Source of the DNA: Elysia marginata
Lineage: Eukaryota; Mollusca; Gastropoda; Plakobranchidae
Assembly (NCBI GenBank): GCA_019649035.1
Contig: BMAT01002659.1
Location: 400,055-424,300, forward strand
Direction: 5' to 3'
DNA: 24,246 nt
Of the stretch, positions 8,943 to 19,188 are shown one piece after another. The notes beneath the pieces were generated by a model. That model was given only the letters and a program-made list of their open reading frames with translations, was not told the origin of the DNA and did not search any database. The first letter of the stretch is position 1, and each line of letters opens with the position of its first letter. A program made the translations under genes and the position numbers.

Positions 8943-11315
8943 CTAGTTATTTAAGTATACAATCATAAACGTTAATTTACAAAATCTTCTCTTATTTTTT
9001 TTTTGCTTTAATTCACTCCTTGCTTTTTCTCTTCCTCTTTTCTTCTTCCTAATTACTCTTCCACACTAACTCAAGTCACAATTCTTGATATAACAAAATT
9101 GACCCGGCGAAATTCATAACTTTTCAAGGAAAAGGTATCGGCTAAAGACTACACAAGTTTAACACCAAAATTAAAACAATTTAATCATAATGAAAATTAT
9201 ATTTCCAACGGAACAATTCCCAAGCCTCACAAAGAAATTAGACGTTTAAGTTCTTGTATAAAGCATTGCATGAAAAATCAATCTTACATCCATTAGTTTA
9301 CAATTTCAATATTAGTTAAAATTATTTCGTGTGACTGCTGGTTTTTTTTAAATCAGGCATCTTGGTTTTTGTGGAACTTACTCCTCCCCAAGTTCTCTTA
9401 ATCCGTTACACAATTGCTATGTTTGTAAATATATTTATCCGTCGTATGTGTTATCACAGTTTATGTATTTATGCAGATATCTCTTTATACTAATTTTTAG
9501 GACAACCGGAGCAGTAAAAAAAACTAGCTTCAGGACATTGGTAAGACTTTGCTAATGAGGTTCTTTACTCACTATGTAACATGCAATCCTGATGAGTCGG
9601 ATTCGATGTTCGAAATTTTGTTGTTAAAGAAGTAGGATGCAACATGCAAATCCTTTGAAGCAATAGTTATGACCTGTATCTACCACATGATTCTCACGAT
9701 TGGTGCGGTAATGTGTTATAAAAGTTCTTGAAGAGCGGTGGTTTCTTTTCAGCAACTGTGCAATACTTTTTTTCTATCGTGTCACACAGAGAGGTGCGTA
9801 ATCTACAAGAAGGAAGGTTAAGACCGTGGAGATTGGTGATTTACTAAGATGCACAGGATCCTGCTGAGTTATTAGGTCAGAACCATTGGAACAAAACAAA
9901 ACAAAAATTAAAACGTCGTTTCGGGTTCCATATCGGACGTTTGAATTTTGTGGCAATTGTACTGAATTTGAAGTTATTGACTTAGAGGAAAGCAATTTAT
10001 GGGTTCACACGTCGTACATGGCCTGTGTGGATTGTAAAAGTAGTTTAGAACAAATATACGAAATTTTCCGACCTCACATTTTTAAAGAGTAGAGAACGAA
10101 GTGACACCAAAATTTACCTATTTTTTGTTACATATACGTTATAAAGATAATTAATTTTTGAAGGACGATTTTATGTTTTCATATTACTTTCGATAAGCTA
10201 AGATCTAACAAAGAAGTAAAAACCTTAAGTTTAATTTTTTTTTAAAATTGGGCTACTAAGGTAACTGCTTTCATAAATCTAGAGATCCAAGTTATAGTCC
10301 AAAAAAGTTTAGACAACTTCAGATATTTCGAGCAGTCAACTACGAGGATTCAAACTGCAACTGCAACCATAATTAAGACTTAGTGTAATTAAGTGTATAT
10401 CGATTATCCACACATTTATTTATTAAAATGATTCACTTATAGGTTATAAGAGGTTACTTTTCAAATAATAAGATTCTACAATATAATTGACAATGTGAAA
10501 CATTTTTTTTTATTTAAACATTGTGCACAATATTATGCAGCTATGAATAACGACGACGACGAAGCCTTTACCACACTTGGTAGATGTTGCAGAGAAAAAA
10601 AGTAGAGAAAGTCACCAACCATCTCATTTCATATTGGTATATATTTATACACATTGAAATCCTCTTATAAGCATAAACGTGTGAAGTCATAGAACATAAT
10701 TTTCATTCATAAATTCAGTAAAACATGGAAAACTTTTTTCTAATATACCGAAACCAAAAGGCTCAAGTTGAAAAAATTTTTGAATGTATTGGTTAAGATA
10801 GTTTCTTATTTTTTGCTACATATGAGCGTTTGAAAACTCTCTAAAAAAGTGAAGTCTTTGCCTAAGTTGAATAAAGCAGTCCTTCAATATCTTAAAAAAT
10901 GGTATGATCTCAACAGATAATAGCAAATTCTTTCTAATTTAAATTCAATAAACTTAAGTAATTAAAGTTTAAATATTCAGTTACCTATAATATACTTTGG
11001 AAGATTGCATTAGACTAACAAGAACGTTTTTGCCTCGGTCAATTATTGCAAGGCCTTTATAGGCTTTTAAGAAGTATCTTTTTTTCAAAACCTTGACAAT
11101 AAACTTATAAAAAAAATTGTATATATTAAATAATTTCTGCAATAAACCTGTTTCATTTTTATCAGAACATTACGTTGATTTTATTTCTTCACGCTTGTGG
11201 CTTTTCTTGTTCTTGTTGTTCAGCACAACTAACTATGCGAGTGGAGATTGAGAATGTGAAAGAGTTTTGAAGTATAAATAAATTCATATAGCAGTATTGA
11301 CGATTTAGAGGATAA
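8943..11315. other. Long AT-rich stretch, no gene recognised
   Basis: No convincing gene is seen in about 2.4 kb. A 68-codon plus-strand frame (9886-10092) has two CxxC pairs, but it is AT-rich, has no splice support and may be chance. The region otherwise has short A/T runs and a small ACG run near 10551-10561. Confidence 0.45.
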
Positions 11316-11337
11316 ATGTTTGATGACGGTGACAATA

Positions 11338-11402
11338 ATGATGCTGCTGCTGATGATAATGATGATGATAATGATGATGATGATGATGACGACGACGATG
11401 AC

Positions 11403-11453
<51 letters not shown>

Positions 11454-11580
11454 GATGATGATGATGCTGGTGAAGATTATGATGATGTAGGTGACAAGGA
11501 AGAGCAAAAAGGTAAAGATGATGATGGTAGTGTTGTTGATCATGATGATGATGATGATGATGATGATGATAATTATGTTC
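11338..11580 (+). repeat. GAT trinucleotide microsatellite
   Basis: A long imperfect (GAT)n array with GAC, GCT and GGT interruptions. It gives open frames in several phases (poly-Asp on plus, poly-His and poly-Ile on minus), which are artefacts. It runs directly into the dispersed flank at 11581-11612. Confidence 0.95.
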
Positions 11581-11612
11581 TGAAAGGCATTTAGCATTAA
11601 TAAGAAAAAAAG
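11562..11612 (+). repeat. GAT-array flank repeat, copy 1
   Basis: The block of GAT units followed by AATTATGTTCTGAAAGGC, then R, then TTTAGCATTAATAAGAAAAA occurs here and at 12984-13033 with one clear difference (A versus G). This makes the microsatellite boundary itself a repeated unit. Confidence 0.85.
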
Positions 11613-11969
11613 GGGCACTGATGTTCATGATATGACGTCACACAGAAAAGGACGCGGCATGAACTGGAAAAAAAAGAATCAGAACTAACTCTTATTGAAG
11701 GCGCTCACCATCTTGCAAAGCTAGAGTGCAGGTTTTGATGGAAATAAGACTGATCAGTGGTTGTGCTGATAGAAAATAATTTCATAGTAAAAAATTAGGA
11801 TGTTAAAAATTTTGGTTATTTCATCCAATGCGGTAACGATGCTCAAAAATCGTGATTCTATTATTAGTGCAATGGATCTAGGCGTTAAAAGTATTTAGGC
11901 TCCAATCAGATGATAAGGGTCAAATGATGACGATGCTGATGATTAAAGATACAATGTATAAACTATTCC
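11613..11969. other. AT-rich spacer, no gene recognised
   Basis: Nothing supported here beyond scattered GAT-like units near 11920-11945. Confidence 0.5.
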
Positions 11970-12066
11970 TATGAGCACAAAAATGTTAGATGAATCTTTC
12001 ACTGCCATAATGTCATAACTTTGTAAGAGTTTGAGAACAAAACTCGTAGGCTTACAGTACAGGAAA
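11970..12066 (+). repeat. Dispersed repeat, copy 2 (also at 8836-8942)
   Basis: It aligns with 8836-8942 in the same orientation over about 95 bases. The stop codon of the minus-strand coding-like segment (12052-12054) falls inside it, so on the minus strand the repeat would be the 3' end of, or lie just downstream of, that segment. Confidence 0.65.
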
Positions 12067-12282
12067 TTCAATTTTTGGTGATGTTTTTTTCTCCGACGAC
12101 TGATTAATCGTTATGTCGCTGGGGTAGTTTCCCAGTTTTTTTCTCAGGAAGGCGACACAGCTATGCGAATTTGTCTGCAGGAGTTTTAGGGTGGGCCTTG
12201 GCCCGAGGTGTTTTTCTCTTTCTTCTTTTAGCTTGGAGCGCTCTAGCAAGACATGCTTCATGTCATCATGGGAGAGTTTTGC
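12052..12282 (-). pseudogene. Unrecognised coding-like segment, minus strand
   Basis: Read on the minus strand, 76 codons from about 12282 to the stop at 12052-12054 are open, noticeably more GC-rich than the flanks, and use a varied, protein-like codon set. The peptide is charged and hydrophilic, with a Lys/Glu-rich helix-like start (ERSKLKEEREKH), then GPRPTLKLLQTN, FLRKKLGNYP and a C-terminus ending in PVL. Upstream, the frame runs into His-coding GAT-array sequence that is surely not part of the protein. I do not recognise a family. It could be a terminal exon with an acceptor near the CTGCAG at about 12310, or the end of a transposon ORF, since a repeat overlaps its 3' end. Confidence 0.4.
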
Positions 12283-12380
12283 AATTTGATGATGAGAATA
12301 ATGCTGCTGCTGCAGCTGATAATGATTAAGATGATGATGTTGATGTTGATGATAATGTTGATGATGATGGTGATGATGAT
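12283..12380 (-). repeat. Degenerate GAT/GTT microsatellite
   Basis: Imperfect GAT, GTTGAT and GCTGCT units. On the minus strand they encode runs of His and Gln that artificially lengthen the neighbouring frame. Confidence 0.8.
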
Positions 12381-12591
12381 ATATTGTTAGTTTTGTTGAT
12401 GAAATAATAACGTGGGGACGATGAAGATAATGACGCTGAGAATATACGAGCAACGCAATAAAACAGCTTCAAAGAAGATTGTACTTTTTACGTATACTTA
12501 GTTCCTACCACGTAGATTCTACGCTTCTCCGACTGTTTTATAAAGCTTTCGTTGAAAACACTTTGACTTTTGCTATCATTTGCTGGAGGGT

Positions 12592-12606
12592 GGGGGGGGG
12601 GGGGGG
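12592..12606 (+). repeat. Homopolymer of 15 G
   Basis: An uninterrupted G15 run inside GGAGGGT...GAGAGGGG. It could form a G-quadruplex on the plus strand and is prone to length errors in assembly. Confidence 0.9.
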
Positions 12607-12983
12607 AGAGGGGATGACACCCAATAGTGCCAGATAAAAAAAAATAACTGTATTACCGAAAGAGCCAACAATCTGAGAAAAACCCAGAAACCTTTCGATG
12701 ACTTTGGTTTATAATCATTTATACTACAATAAAATTCAGAAAAAAGTTTTCGTCAATTCTAAATGGGGATTTATATTCCTTTTTCAAAGAAATTAAATTT
12801 TTATAAAGAGCTGGTATACCCATTCTCCTTAGGTGTAGATGTTAACGGTAAAAAAATTCGTTTTTTTTACCATCTGCCTTGAAAATGTTGTTGTCCAATA
12901 CCAAATTGAATATAAGTGTAATTGAACTTCTTTCTTTTATTTTTTTTTTTTTAGTATTTTTTGTTAAAGTTTTATATATAGTA
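12607..12983. other. AT-rich spacer, no gene recognised
   Basis: No gene is supported. Short A and T runs only. Confidence 0.5.
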
Positions 12984-13033
12984 GGATGATGATAATTATG
13001 TTCTGAAAGGCGTTTAGCATTAATAAGAAAAAC
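12984..13033 (+). repeat. GAT-array flank repeat, copy 2, abutting the PLE
   Basis: The same unit as 11562-11612, here with only three GAT units. Recognisable PLE coding sequence begins within about 10-20 bases of its end, so this copy marks the 5' border of the truncated retroelement. Confidence 0.85.
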
Positions 13034-13041
13034 AGTGGAAA

Positions 13042-13848
13042 CCAAATAAAGAAACCAAACGACAACGTTAGTTACATCCACAATTGCAGCAACTACCCTC
13101 CTGTTGTAATTAAAAACCTACCAAAAAGCGTCATGAAAAGAATAAACACAAATTCGAAAAATGAAAAAATTTTCAACCATGCAGCCCCCATATACACGGA
13201 GGCTCTGAAGAGAAGTGGATTCAACCAAAACTTTAAATTCAATAAAGACAAAGAGGAGAACAACAAGAACCAAGAAGACAGAAAGAAAAGAAGCAGAAAA
13301 ATAACCTGGTTCAACCCTCCATTCAGCTACAGTGTGTCAACAAACGTTGCAAAGACCTTCCTCTCCATGATTGACCGGCATTTCCCAAAGACGAACAAAC
13401 TTCACAAAATCTTCAATAGAAACACCGTCAAAGTCAGCTACAGTTGTATGCCAAACGTAAATCTAACAATCCAGAACCACAACAAGAAATTATTACAGCA
13501 ACACTGTAACGAAAAGGCACCTACAGAAACAACGTGCAAAATTACTGCCGACAGAAAGAAAACTGCCCACTGAAAGGACATTGCCTCACTAAGTGCATCG
13601 TCTATAAGGCCACCGTAACGGAAACAAACAAAAACAAACAGGAAACATACGTAGGACTTACAGAAAACACTTTTAGGATCAGATTCAATCAACACAAGTC
13701 ATCTTTTAAACTAGAACATAAAAAAGCTTCTACCAGCCTTAGTGAACACATCTGGGCCCTAAAAGACAAAAACATAGATTACAAAATAGAATGGCAGATA
13801 CTTAAAAGACTAGACCGTATATGCCAGGGAAAAAGACTTGTCCGCTCT
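13042..13848 (+). pseudogene. Penelope-like element relic: linker and GIY-YIG endonuclease
   Basis: This is the C-terminal part of a Penelope-like retroelement polyprotein, whose GIY-YIG nuclease nicks DNA to prime reverse transcription. The first frame (to the stop at 13571-13573) gives KKPND, YPPVVIKNLPKS and WFNPPFS..VSTNV, typical of the region after the RT domain. The next frame (13534 on) gives a Cys-rich CPLKGHC..C knuckle, then TYVGLTENTF with the R..FNQH helix of the GIY-YIG fold. Near 13801-13808 the family pattern moves to a third frame (RPYMPGKKTCPL), so at least two frameshifts break it. The reverse transcriptase domain is absent, and the 3' end is lost in an assembly gap. It is a dead, 5'-truncated copy. 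Confidence 0.92.
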
Positions 13849-13877
13849 NNNNNNNNNNNNNNNNNNNNNNNNNNNNN
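13849..13877. other. Assembly gap, 29 N
   Basis: An unsequenced gap within the PLE C-terminus. A short frame after it (EVMARYKI, 13880 on) might be the end of the PLE ORF, but that is too short to claim. Confidence 1.
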
Positions 13878-14700
13878 TTGAAGTAATGGCGAGGTACAAA
13901 ATTTAGGTAATATGACAATTATATAGTAGGATCCATACTTATGTGTGTAAGCACAAGTACTGTAATTTTAGCTTTTTTTTTCTAATGTTATTGCTTTAGT
14001 TTGTCTCATGCACTTATATGTACTGAAGCTGTGACCAAAAAGAAGAACCTGAATAGGACAGAAAAGTATTATAGAATCTAGAATCTTATAGTGGTAATTG
14101 CGATAGTAATAAATGTTATTAAGATGAGTATGACAATGTTCATAGAAGTTACAGAAATGGCGAGGATGAAAGCATGATTACTGTATAACAATGAGGCTGA
14201 TGGTGGTTATGGTAATGATAGCAATAATATTAATTTTTTAACATGAGGATGATGATGATGATGTTGAGGAGGAGGATGAATGTGTTGTTATTAGAACACG
14301 ATATTAGCATGAATAAGCACTGAAATCGCAACAAAAGACACATGGATATCTACCTTAAAAAACCTTCACGCTAAATTATCCATCAAATTCATTACTCATA
14401 CGTTTCAAGCCTTTTCCCCCTTTTTCTTTATAAAAACTAACCTAAAATAGTTTTTTGTTGGCATCTTTCATGTTAGACAATGCAAACAATATGAACATTA
14501 CAAAGTAACCACGAATCACTGTCAAGCACACATTAAGATAGAAACAAAACACCTACTCAGTCTACGAAGTGTTTTCTAATCTAAACACTGTACTCACTTA
14601 AGGTTACTGCATGCTGGTTTTATCCACCTATCAGGTTTCCCAAAGCAGTCTAAGTGATGCTATTTTCGAGAGAATAGTATCTGCAAATGAAATCGCACCG
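13878..14700. other. AT-rich stretch with degenerate GAT units
   Basis: No gene is recognised. The first part may be PLE 3' sequence. Scattered GAT/GAG units lie at about 14246-14278, followed by a weak third echo of the GAT-array flank (TTAGCATGAATAAG near 14304-14317). Confidence 0.45.
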
Positions 14701-14716
14701 CCCCCCCCCCCCCCCC
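14701..14716 (+). repeat. Homopolymer of 16 C
   Basis: An uninterrupted C16 run followed by ACCCG. It has G-quadruplex potential on the minus strand. Confidence 0.9.
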
Positions 14717-15412
14717 ACCCGTCTGGAACACGCTGAGGGTGGGCAAAACCACCAGGTCTTCTGACTATAACATGACTATTCAGGTTAATTTTTTAAAAGA
14801 AATCAGTTAATCTAGAAAAAGGACCCATCTCGCATTTATTCATATATAATATGTTCACCATGTGTGAGACAAAAAAAAACTTAATCTAGAAGCTAGTCGA
14901 TTATATTTAGTGCTCAGATAAAGCCGTTCAAAAACATTTTTTTCAATGAAGTGATTTTTTTTATATCACACTTTAAAAAGGAAATATCTTGAAAATACAG
15001 AAGGTCTTTGATAATCATAAAGTTGTCAACGTGTAAGAGAGCATAAAATGTTTTCTTTTTTTTTTTTAAAGAAAGGATAAAATGATCAATACCACAAAAC
15101 TTTGACCTACACCTGTATTTAATATAAACTGGCTGCCTCAATTTCCGTTTATTTCTGACTCTTATTGTCAAGTACCACAACTTAGTGAGGTTTTGTCGAA
15201 GCTTTATACATTTTAACTGGACTACTTTCTTTTTTCTTTCTCAAGACCTGTCTGTCTGTTAATTCTGGAAACATTTTTTGAAGGATACCAAACTCTAAGT
15301 GAGTCGATGATGGATTATTGAAAATGATAAATACTAACCATTCTGTTTTTCATTTAGTTTATTCACAGCTTTCCCTAGCTCTTAATATGAGTACACGTTA
15401 TGCAAGACATAG
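14717..15412. other. AT-rich stretch, no gene recognised
   Basis: Nothing supported. An open minus-strand frame at 14914-15180 is low in complexity and treated as chance. Confidence 0.5.
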
Positions 15413-15541
15413 ATGGCATATTTTAGTCGTAATACAAAGACACAGTATCACCCAAAACGAAAACCACCAAAAGGCAGGCTAAATAGATCGTGGAAACGAC
15501 AAAACGCCAGACGTAGATCGGAAATGTCAAAGATTGTTTAA
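15413..15541 (+). CDS. Short, very basic open frame, unrecognised
   Basis: ATG at 15413 opens a 42-codon frame ending TAA at 15539-15541. About a third of the residues are Lys or Arg, concentrated in KRKPPKGRLNRSWKRQNARR. The patch is less AT-rich than its surroundings. It could be a small exon, a decayed transposon ORF end, or chance. No family is recognised and no splice or promoter evidence is clear. Confidence 0.2.
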   Translation: MAYFSRNTKTQYHPKRKPPKGRLNRSWKRQNARRRSEMSKIV

Positions 15542-16250
15542 CTTGAAGGTGAATCGGTGCTGAGATATGGACAGAAAAGAATCGGGAGCCATACCACCCA
15601 GTGAATAACGAGATTGCACACGTTCTTACGGTAATGCAATGATAATGCACACACACACAGCTCGGCAACAAGACTTTTCGCACAAAATTTTCAAATCTCA
15701 ACAGACGTTTGCGAATAACTGAGACATGATATAAGTTAATAAATTACGAACTATACTATGATACTATCATTTTGGTGAAGAGATGCCAAAATACACCTAA
15801 ACACGTAAAAATAAGTTTTTCTTTTAAAATTTTCATTAGCTTGCCTAAAAACAATCACGAGGTTATTCGCAGTACTCGGATTTAAATGTATTGATTAAAA
15901 AAAGAGAAAAATTTTTATTTATTTAGATGTGCAATGCTATCGTAAATTTTGACATACATAATAAAGCTTCTCTATTGAAAAACCATGAAACTTTGCTTTC
16001 TTGTGTTATGTAACACATTATTTTTCAAACAAAACCTTTAAGTTTTTGTTTTTTTTTAACACAGGGGAAAAAATTTATTTTCAGTCCACAGCAAACCTAT
16101 ATTCAATATCTTTGGTAAATAAGAAAACAATGTTAAAAAGAAAATGGGGAAAAAAAAGAAAATGTTAAAGTCTACATCGTACTGGTTATTCCTTCAGAAA
16201 TGAGGCCAACTAGAAAAAAGCGACTAATGTTGTAACAGTGTAATGAAGTG
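15542..16250. other. AT-rich stretch, no gene recognised
   Basis: Only a short CA run (about 15648-15659) stands out. Confidence 0.5.
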
Positions 16251-16313
16251 TTTTCAGTCAGTGCTCATCGATGAAGCTCTGGAGAAAAATTAGGAATAGC
16301 ACGCGCTTTATAT

Positions 16314-16370
16314 GGATTTGAACCTCGAACTATTTTTTTTAATAATTCAGCGTTCTCAAACTCAAGTATT
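16314..16370 (-). mobile_element. tRNA-like SINE head relic, minus strand
   Basis: On the minus strand there is a consensus B box GGTTCAAATCC (rc of 16314-16324). Upstream is a tRNA-like TTGAGTTTGAGAACGCTG (rc of about 16351-16368) in the place of the A box and D arm. The anticodon region is A-rich and decayed. The element body and tail beyond 16314 cannot be delimited, and it matches neither SINE family A nor B. Confidence 0.4.
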
Positions 16371-16389
16371 TCTTGCTAAGACTAAGAAC

Positions 16390-18560
16390 TTTTGTAGTTC
16401 TTTTCAGATATCTCATGCTTTCTTACATTTTTAAAATTGAGTTGGAATAACGTTATAATTGTTCTTGAAAAAAACTTACAGGCAAAGAATAAATAATATC
16501 AAAATGAACTTTATCGATATCAAATGCATAAAAACAACAAAAAAGGAACTTGTTCTTGTTTTCTATATACAAAATAGCTATATTGAGGTATTGGGATATT
16601 TAACTATTTCTCCAGGATCGTACTCAGCAAAAAACCTCAGTGAACTTGTTGGAATAATCATCCAGTACCTCCACTAACTGTTATGGGACGCTTTTGCTTT
16701 CAAAACTAATTAATAAGTGCCAGAGTCATATTTATGCTTTTCTTTTGAAATTGTTAAAGATTTTTTTCTCGTTTATTTGTAACTTCAACATATAAAAAAA
16801 CATATTTTTAAATCATCCCAACGCATTCGCCGAGCTGCAAGGCTGGTTGTTCAAATTTTCTAAATGTAACTTTCCTCGAAAATGTACTAAGCGCATGTGG
16901 TTGCCACGTTTTTTTTAGAAGAATTCGATCAGCCCTAGTAGTTTTATGTCGGTATCTCTAGAGCAGAAGCCAAGAGTCACGTTTTAACTATTTTATGATT
17001 AGTACTTGCACATAATTTTACATAATACATATTTTGTGACGCGGATAGGTATAACTTGTTTTGTTAAAAAAAAATTAAAATTTTTTTCTCCTTGAAAGTT
17101 TTCACAACATCATCTCAATTATAACTTTAATTTCACATATTTTCCACCCACGCACAAACTAGTCGTAAGCGTTTGTTGGTGGTATTCTTTTCAGTCGAGT
17201 CAATTTTAATGCATTCTACAAGCATCGAAAACAAAACACTATCGAAACATTTCCTGACAGCCGTTGATGCGTTGATCTTTCATTAACTTCTACCTCAAGT
17301 GATTTATTGACTTGGCACAGTTAATTTATAGACTGAGTGGTAGGTGATTTATGGACGATGTGCTGTGCATTCTGTGGGGGTGACAAAATAATTACTAAAT
17401 ACGCACCCAGCGTTCGCCGGGCGGTGTCTTCTGGTGCATCACGTCACGTGATGCCGGATTCTTTCTTAGTCTTAAGACTAAATCTATCTATTGGAAATGA
17501 AGTTTTTGCTGTCTCTTTTAAAATTTTCTTCGGGTAGGTCTGGGCCTCACCGAGTTACATGATCACGTTTTATGGTGTAAACAGAGTTTGAATGCATGGC
17601 TTTTTTTCATGTACTGGCGAGCGCTAATTGCAAACTTTATGCCTATTTTTTATGGACCGCTGTATTGCAAGAATGATGTCACAGAAGTAGGATGATCATT
17701 AATAAAAATTGGCGGCTTTGAAAACAAAAATTAAGTATGCTACGGCAAGGCCTGAATTGAATCCTGTAATGGTTTTCTTTTGCCCCCTCTCCTCATTAAA
17801 TATCTACGTTTAAACAGCAATAAGAGTCATTTAGCGAATTGTGAGGGCGAGCATTCCAATTCATTTTTTTTCTGATTTTAGTGCTACGACTTTAATAACC
17901 CCGTTCAACTCTTTAGGTGCAAATACATAAGTCATACAGCAAAATGGCTGAGCCTGACATGCGCTGGTGTTGCTAAAGTGCATCATTTTTGAATGGGTAT
18001 CTTAGTTCTTTGATAAACGGCTTTGAAGATGAAATATATATTAGATACGTTATCATCTCGACTATTCGTTTCCAAAACGCCACAAAGAAAACACACTAAT
18101 TTTTCGCGTTATAACTATGACCCTTTCTTTTTCTATGTAGTGTTGCAATAATATAGGCGAAAAAGGGAAAGTGACGTTTTCTTTTTAAAGCCTATATCTT
18201 GATTTGCTTTACCTGAGTTTGGGTAGTAGTAGAGGCAGTCCCTGCATTAATCAAAGATGATTGAAATGTTTAGGTAAAACAATTAGAAATGAATAGAACT
18301 AGGTTTTCCATGAAAATGGCTGAAAGAAATGGTATTTTATAAGGAATACCTTTAATTAAAATGTTATCTTACCTTTATGGTGTTTGTATATTAACTTGGC
18401 CAAGTGCTGATGGGGTGCATGCGGATTCGTTGTGCAATTTGGCTTTTCCCGATCACGTTAGCAAGACTTAGTCACTTAGAAAGGCTCATCACAGATCTTT
18501 GCTGTAAAACAAAAAAAAAATTACCTAGAGTTTGAGTGGCGACTTGGTACATCCTATCCT
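16390..18560. other. Long AT-rich stretch, no gene recognised
   Basis: Open frames at 16459-16677 and 17337-17537 (plus) are not recognised and lack splice support. The second lies in a CpG-richer patch holding a 19-base palindrome (17436-17454). Confidence 0.45.
17436..17454. promoter_or_regulatory. Perfect 9-bp palindrome around a CACGTG core
   Basis: GCATCACGT, one spacer C, then ACGTGATGC. It contains CACGTG (E-box) and a CGTCA half-site of CRE type. A transcription-factor site is possible, but there is no adjacent gene to support it. Confidence 0.25.
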
Positions 18561-18573
18561 TTTCTCGGTGGTA

Positions 18574-18616
18574 TGGCGTTGGGTGCGAAGCAGCCGCAAG
18601 TCGTAGGTTCGAATCA
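18574..18616 (+). mobile_element. tRNA-like relic, possibly a SINE head
   Basis: A B box GGTTCGAATCA (18606-18616) follows an A-box-like TGGCGTTGGGT (18574-18584), but the spacing is short and the T-stem pairs poorly. It is not an intact tRNA gene. A decayed, tRNA-derived SINE is the likeliest reading. Confidence 0.4.
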
Positions 18617-18809
18617 TTCATACCAAATGTGAGAATTTTTTTGCTTACAGTATTTCACTTAAAACCTATTTCCATCCACTGCTAATGACTTATGAAATAA
18701 CTTAAACCTTCTCAATAAATCATTAGTTAGTAGAAGTTGGGAATATATAATTGTGAAAGCAGCGTGCCTACAAGACCGTGTACCAATAATTTTGATGTTT
18801 GCTACCAAA

Positions 18810-18964
18810 AGTAAGAGGAAAAAAAGAGAGGTGGGTTAAGGGAAGTGGGTAGAGAAAGAAAGCAAGATGAAGAGACAGAGGCGGAGAGAGTGAGAGAGAC
18901 AGAGAGAGAGAAAAGGAGATAGAGAGAAAGACGGAGACAGTGAAAGATGCAGATAAAGAAACAG
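18810..18964 (+). repeat. Polypurine GA-rich tract
   Basis: About 155 bases almost free of pyrimidines on the plus strand, built from imperfect AGAG, GACA and GATA units. The minus-strand frame across it is a low-complexity artefact. Confidence 0.9.
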
Positions 18965-19188
18965 GTAACCTTCTTATATTCTTTGCTGATAGACAGAACG
19001 AGCGATGATTTAGTTAGCACATTTGTAAAGCGTCTTTCCATTTAGAGGAAAAGAAAATGCCATTGAAGATAGTGGAAAGAGGAAAAGGAGGCCGATGGAA
19101 GAGAGTTAAAAATGGTAGGCATTTTATAGATACTATAATACCTTGACGAAATATGAATTAAAGGGGAGTGGGGACTTCATAAAAATAA

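Noticed and set aside
9590-9622. CTGATGAG followed by CGAAA, resembling a hammerhead ribozyme core, with weak complementarity downstream (GGATGCA).
   Set aside because: The segment between the core blocks cannot form stem II and stem III is mostly mismatched, so the match is probably chance.
9886-10092. 68-codon frame with two CxxC pairs, possibly a zinc ribbon.
   Set aside because: The sequence is AT-rich with no splice context or recognisable family, and two CxxC pairs can arise by chance.
11305-11628. Long frames encoding poly-Asp (plus), poly-His and poly-Ile (minus).
   Set aside because: They are translations of a GAT microsatellite in different phases, not genes.
14015-14060. CTGAAGCTGTGACC..GAAGAACC near the PLE, faintly like the ribozyme-type motifs carried by some Penelope-like elements.
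   Set aside because: The conserved GAAA block and pairing stems are absent.
16459-16677. 72-codon plus-strand frame.
   Set aside because: There is no recognisable motif, the composition equals that of the surroundings and splice sites are unconvincing.
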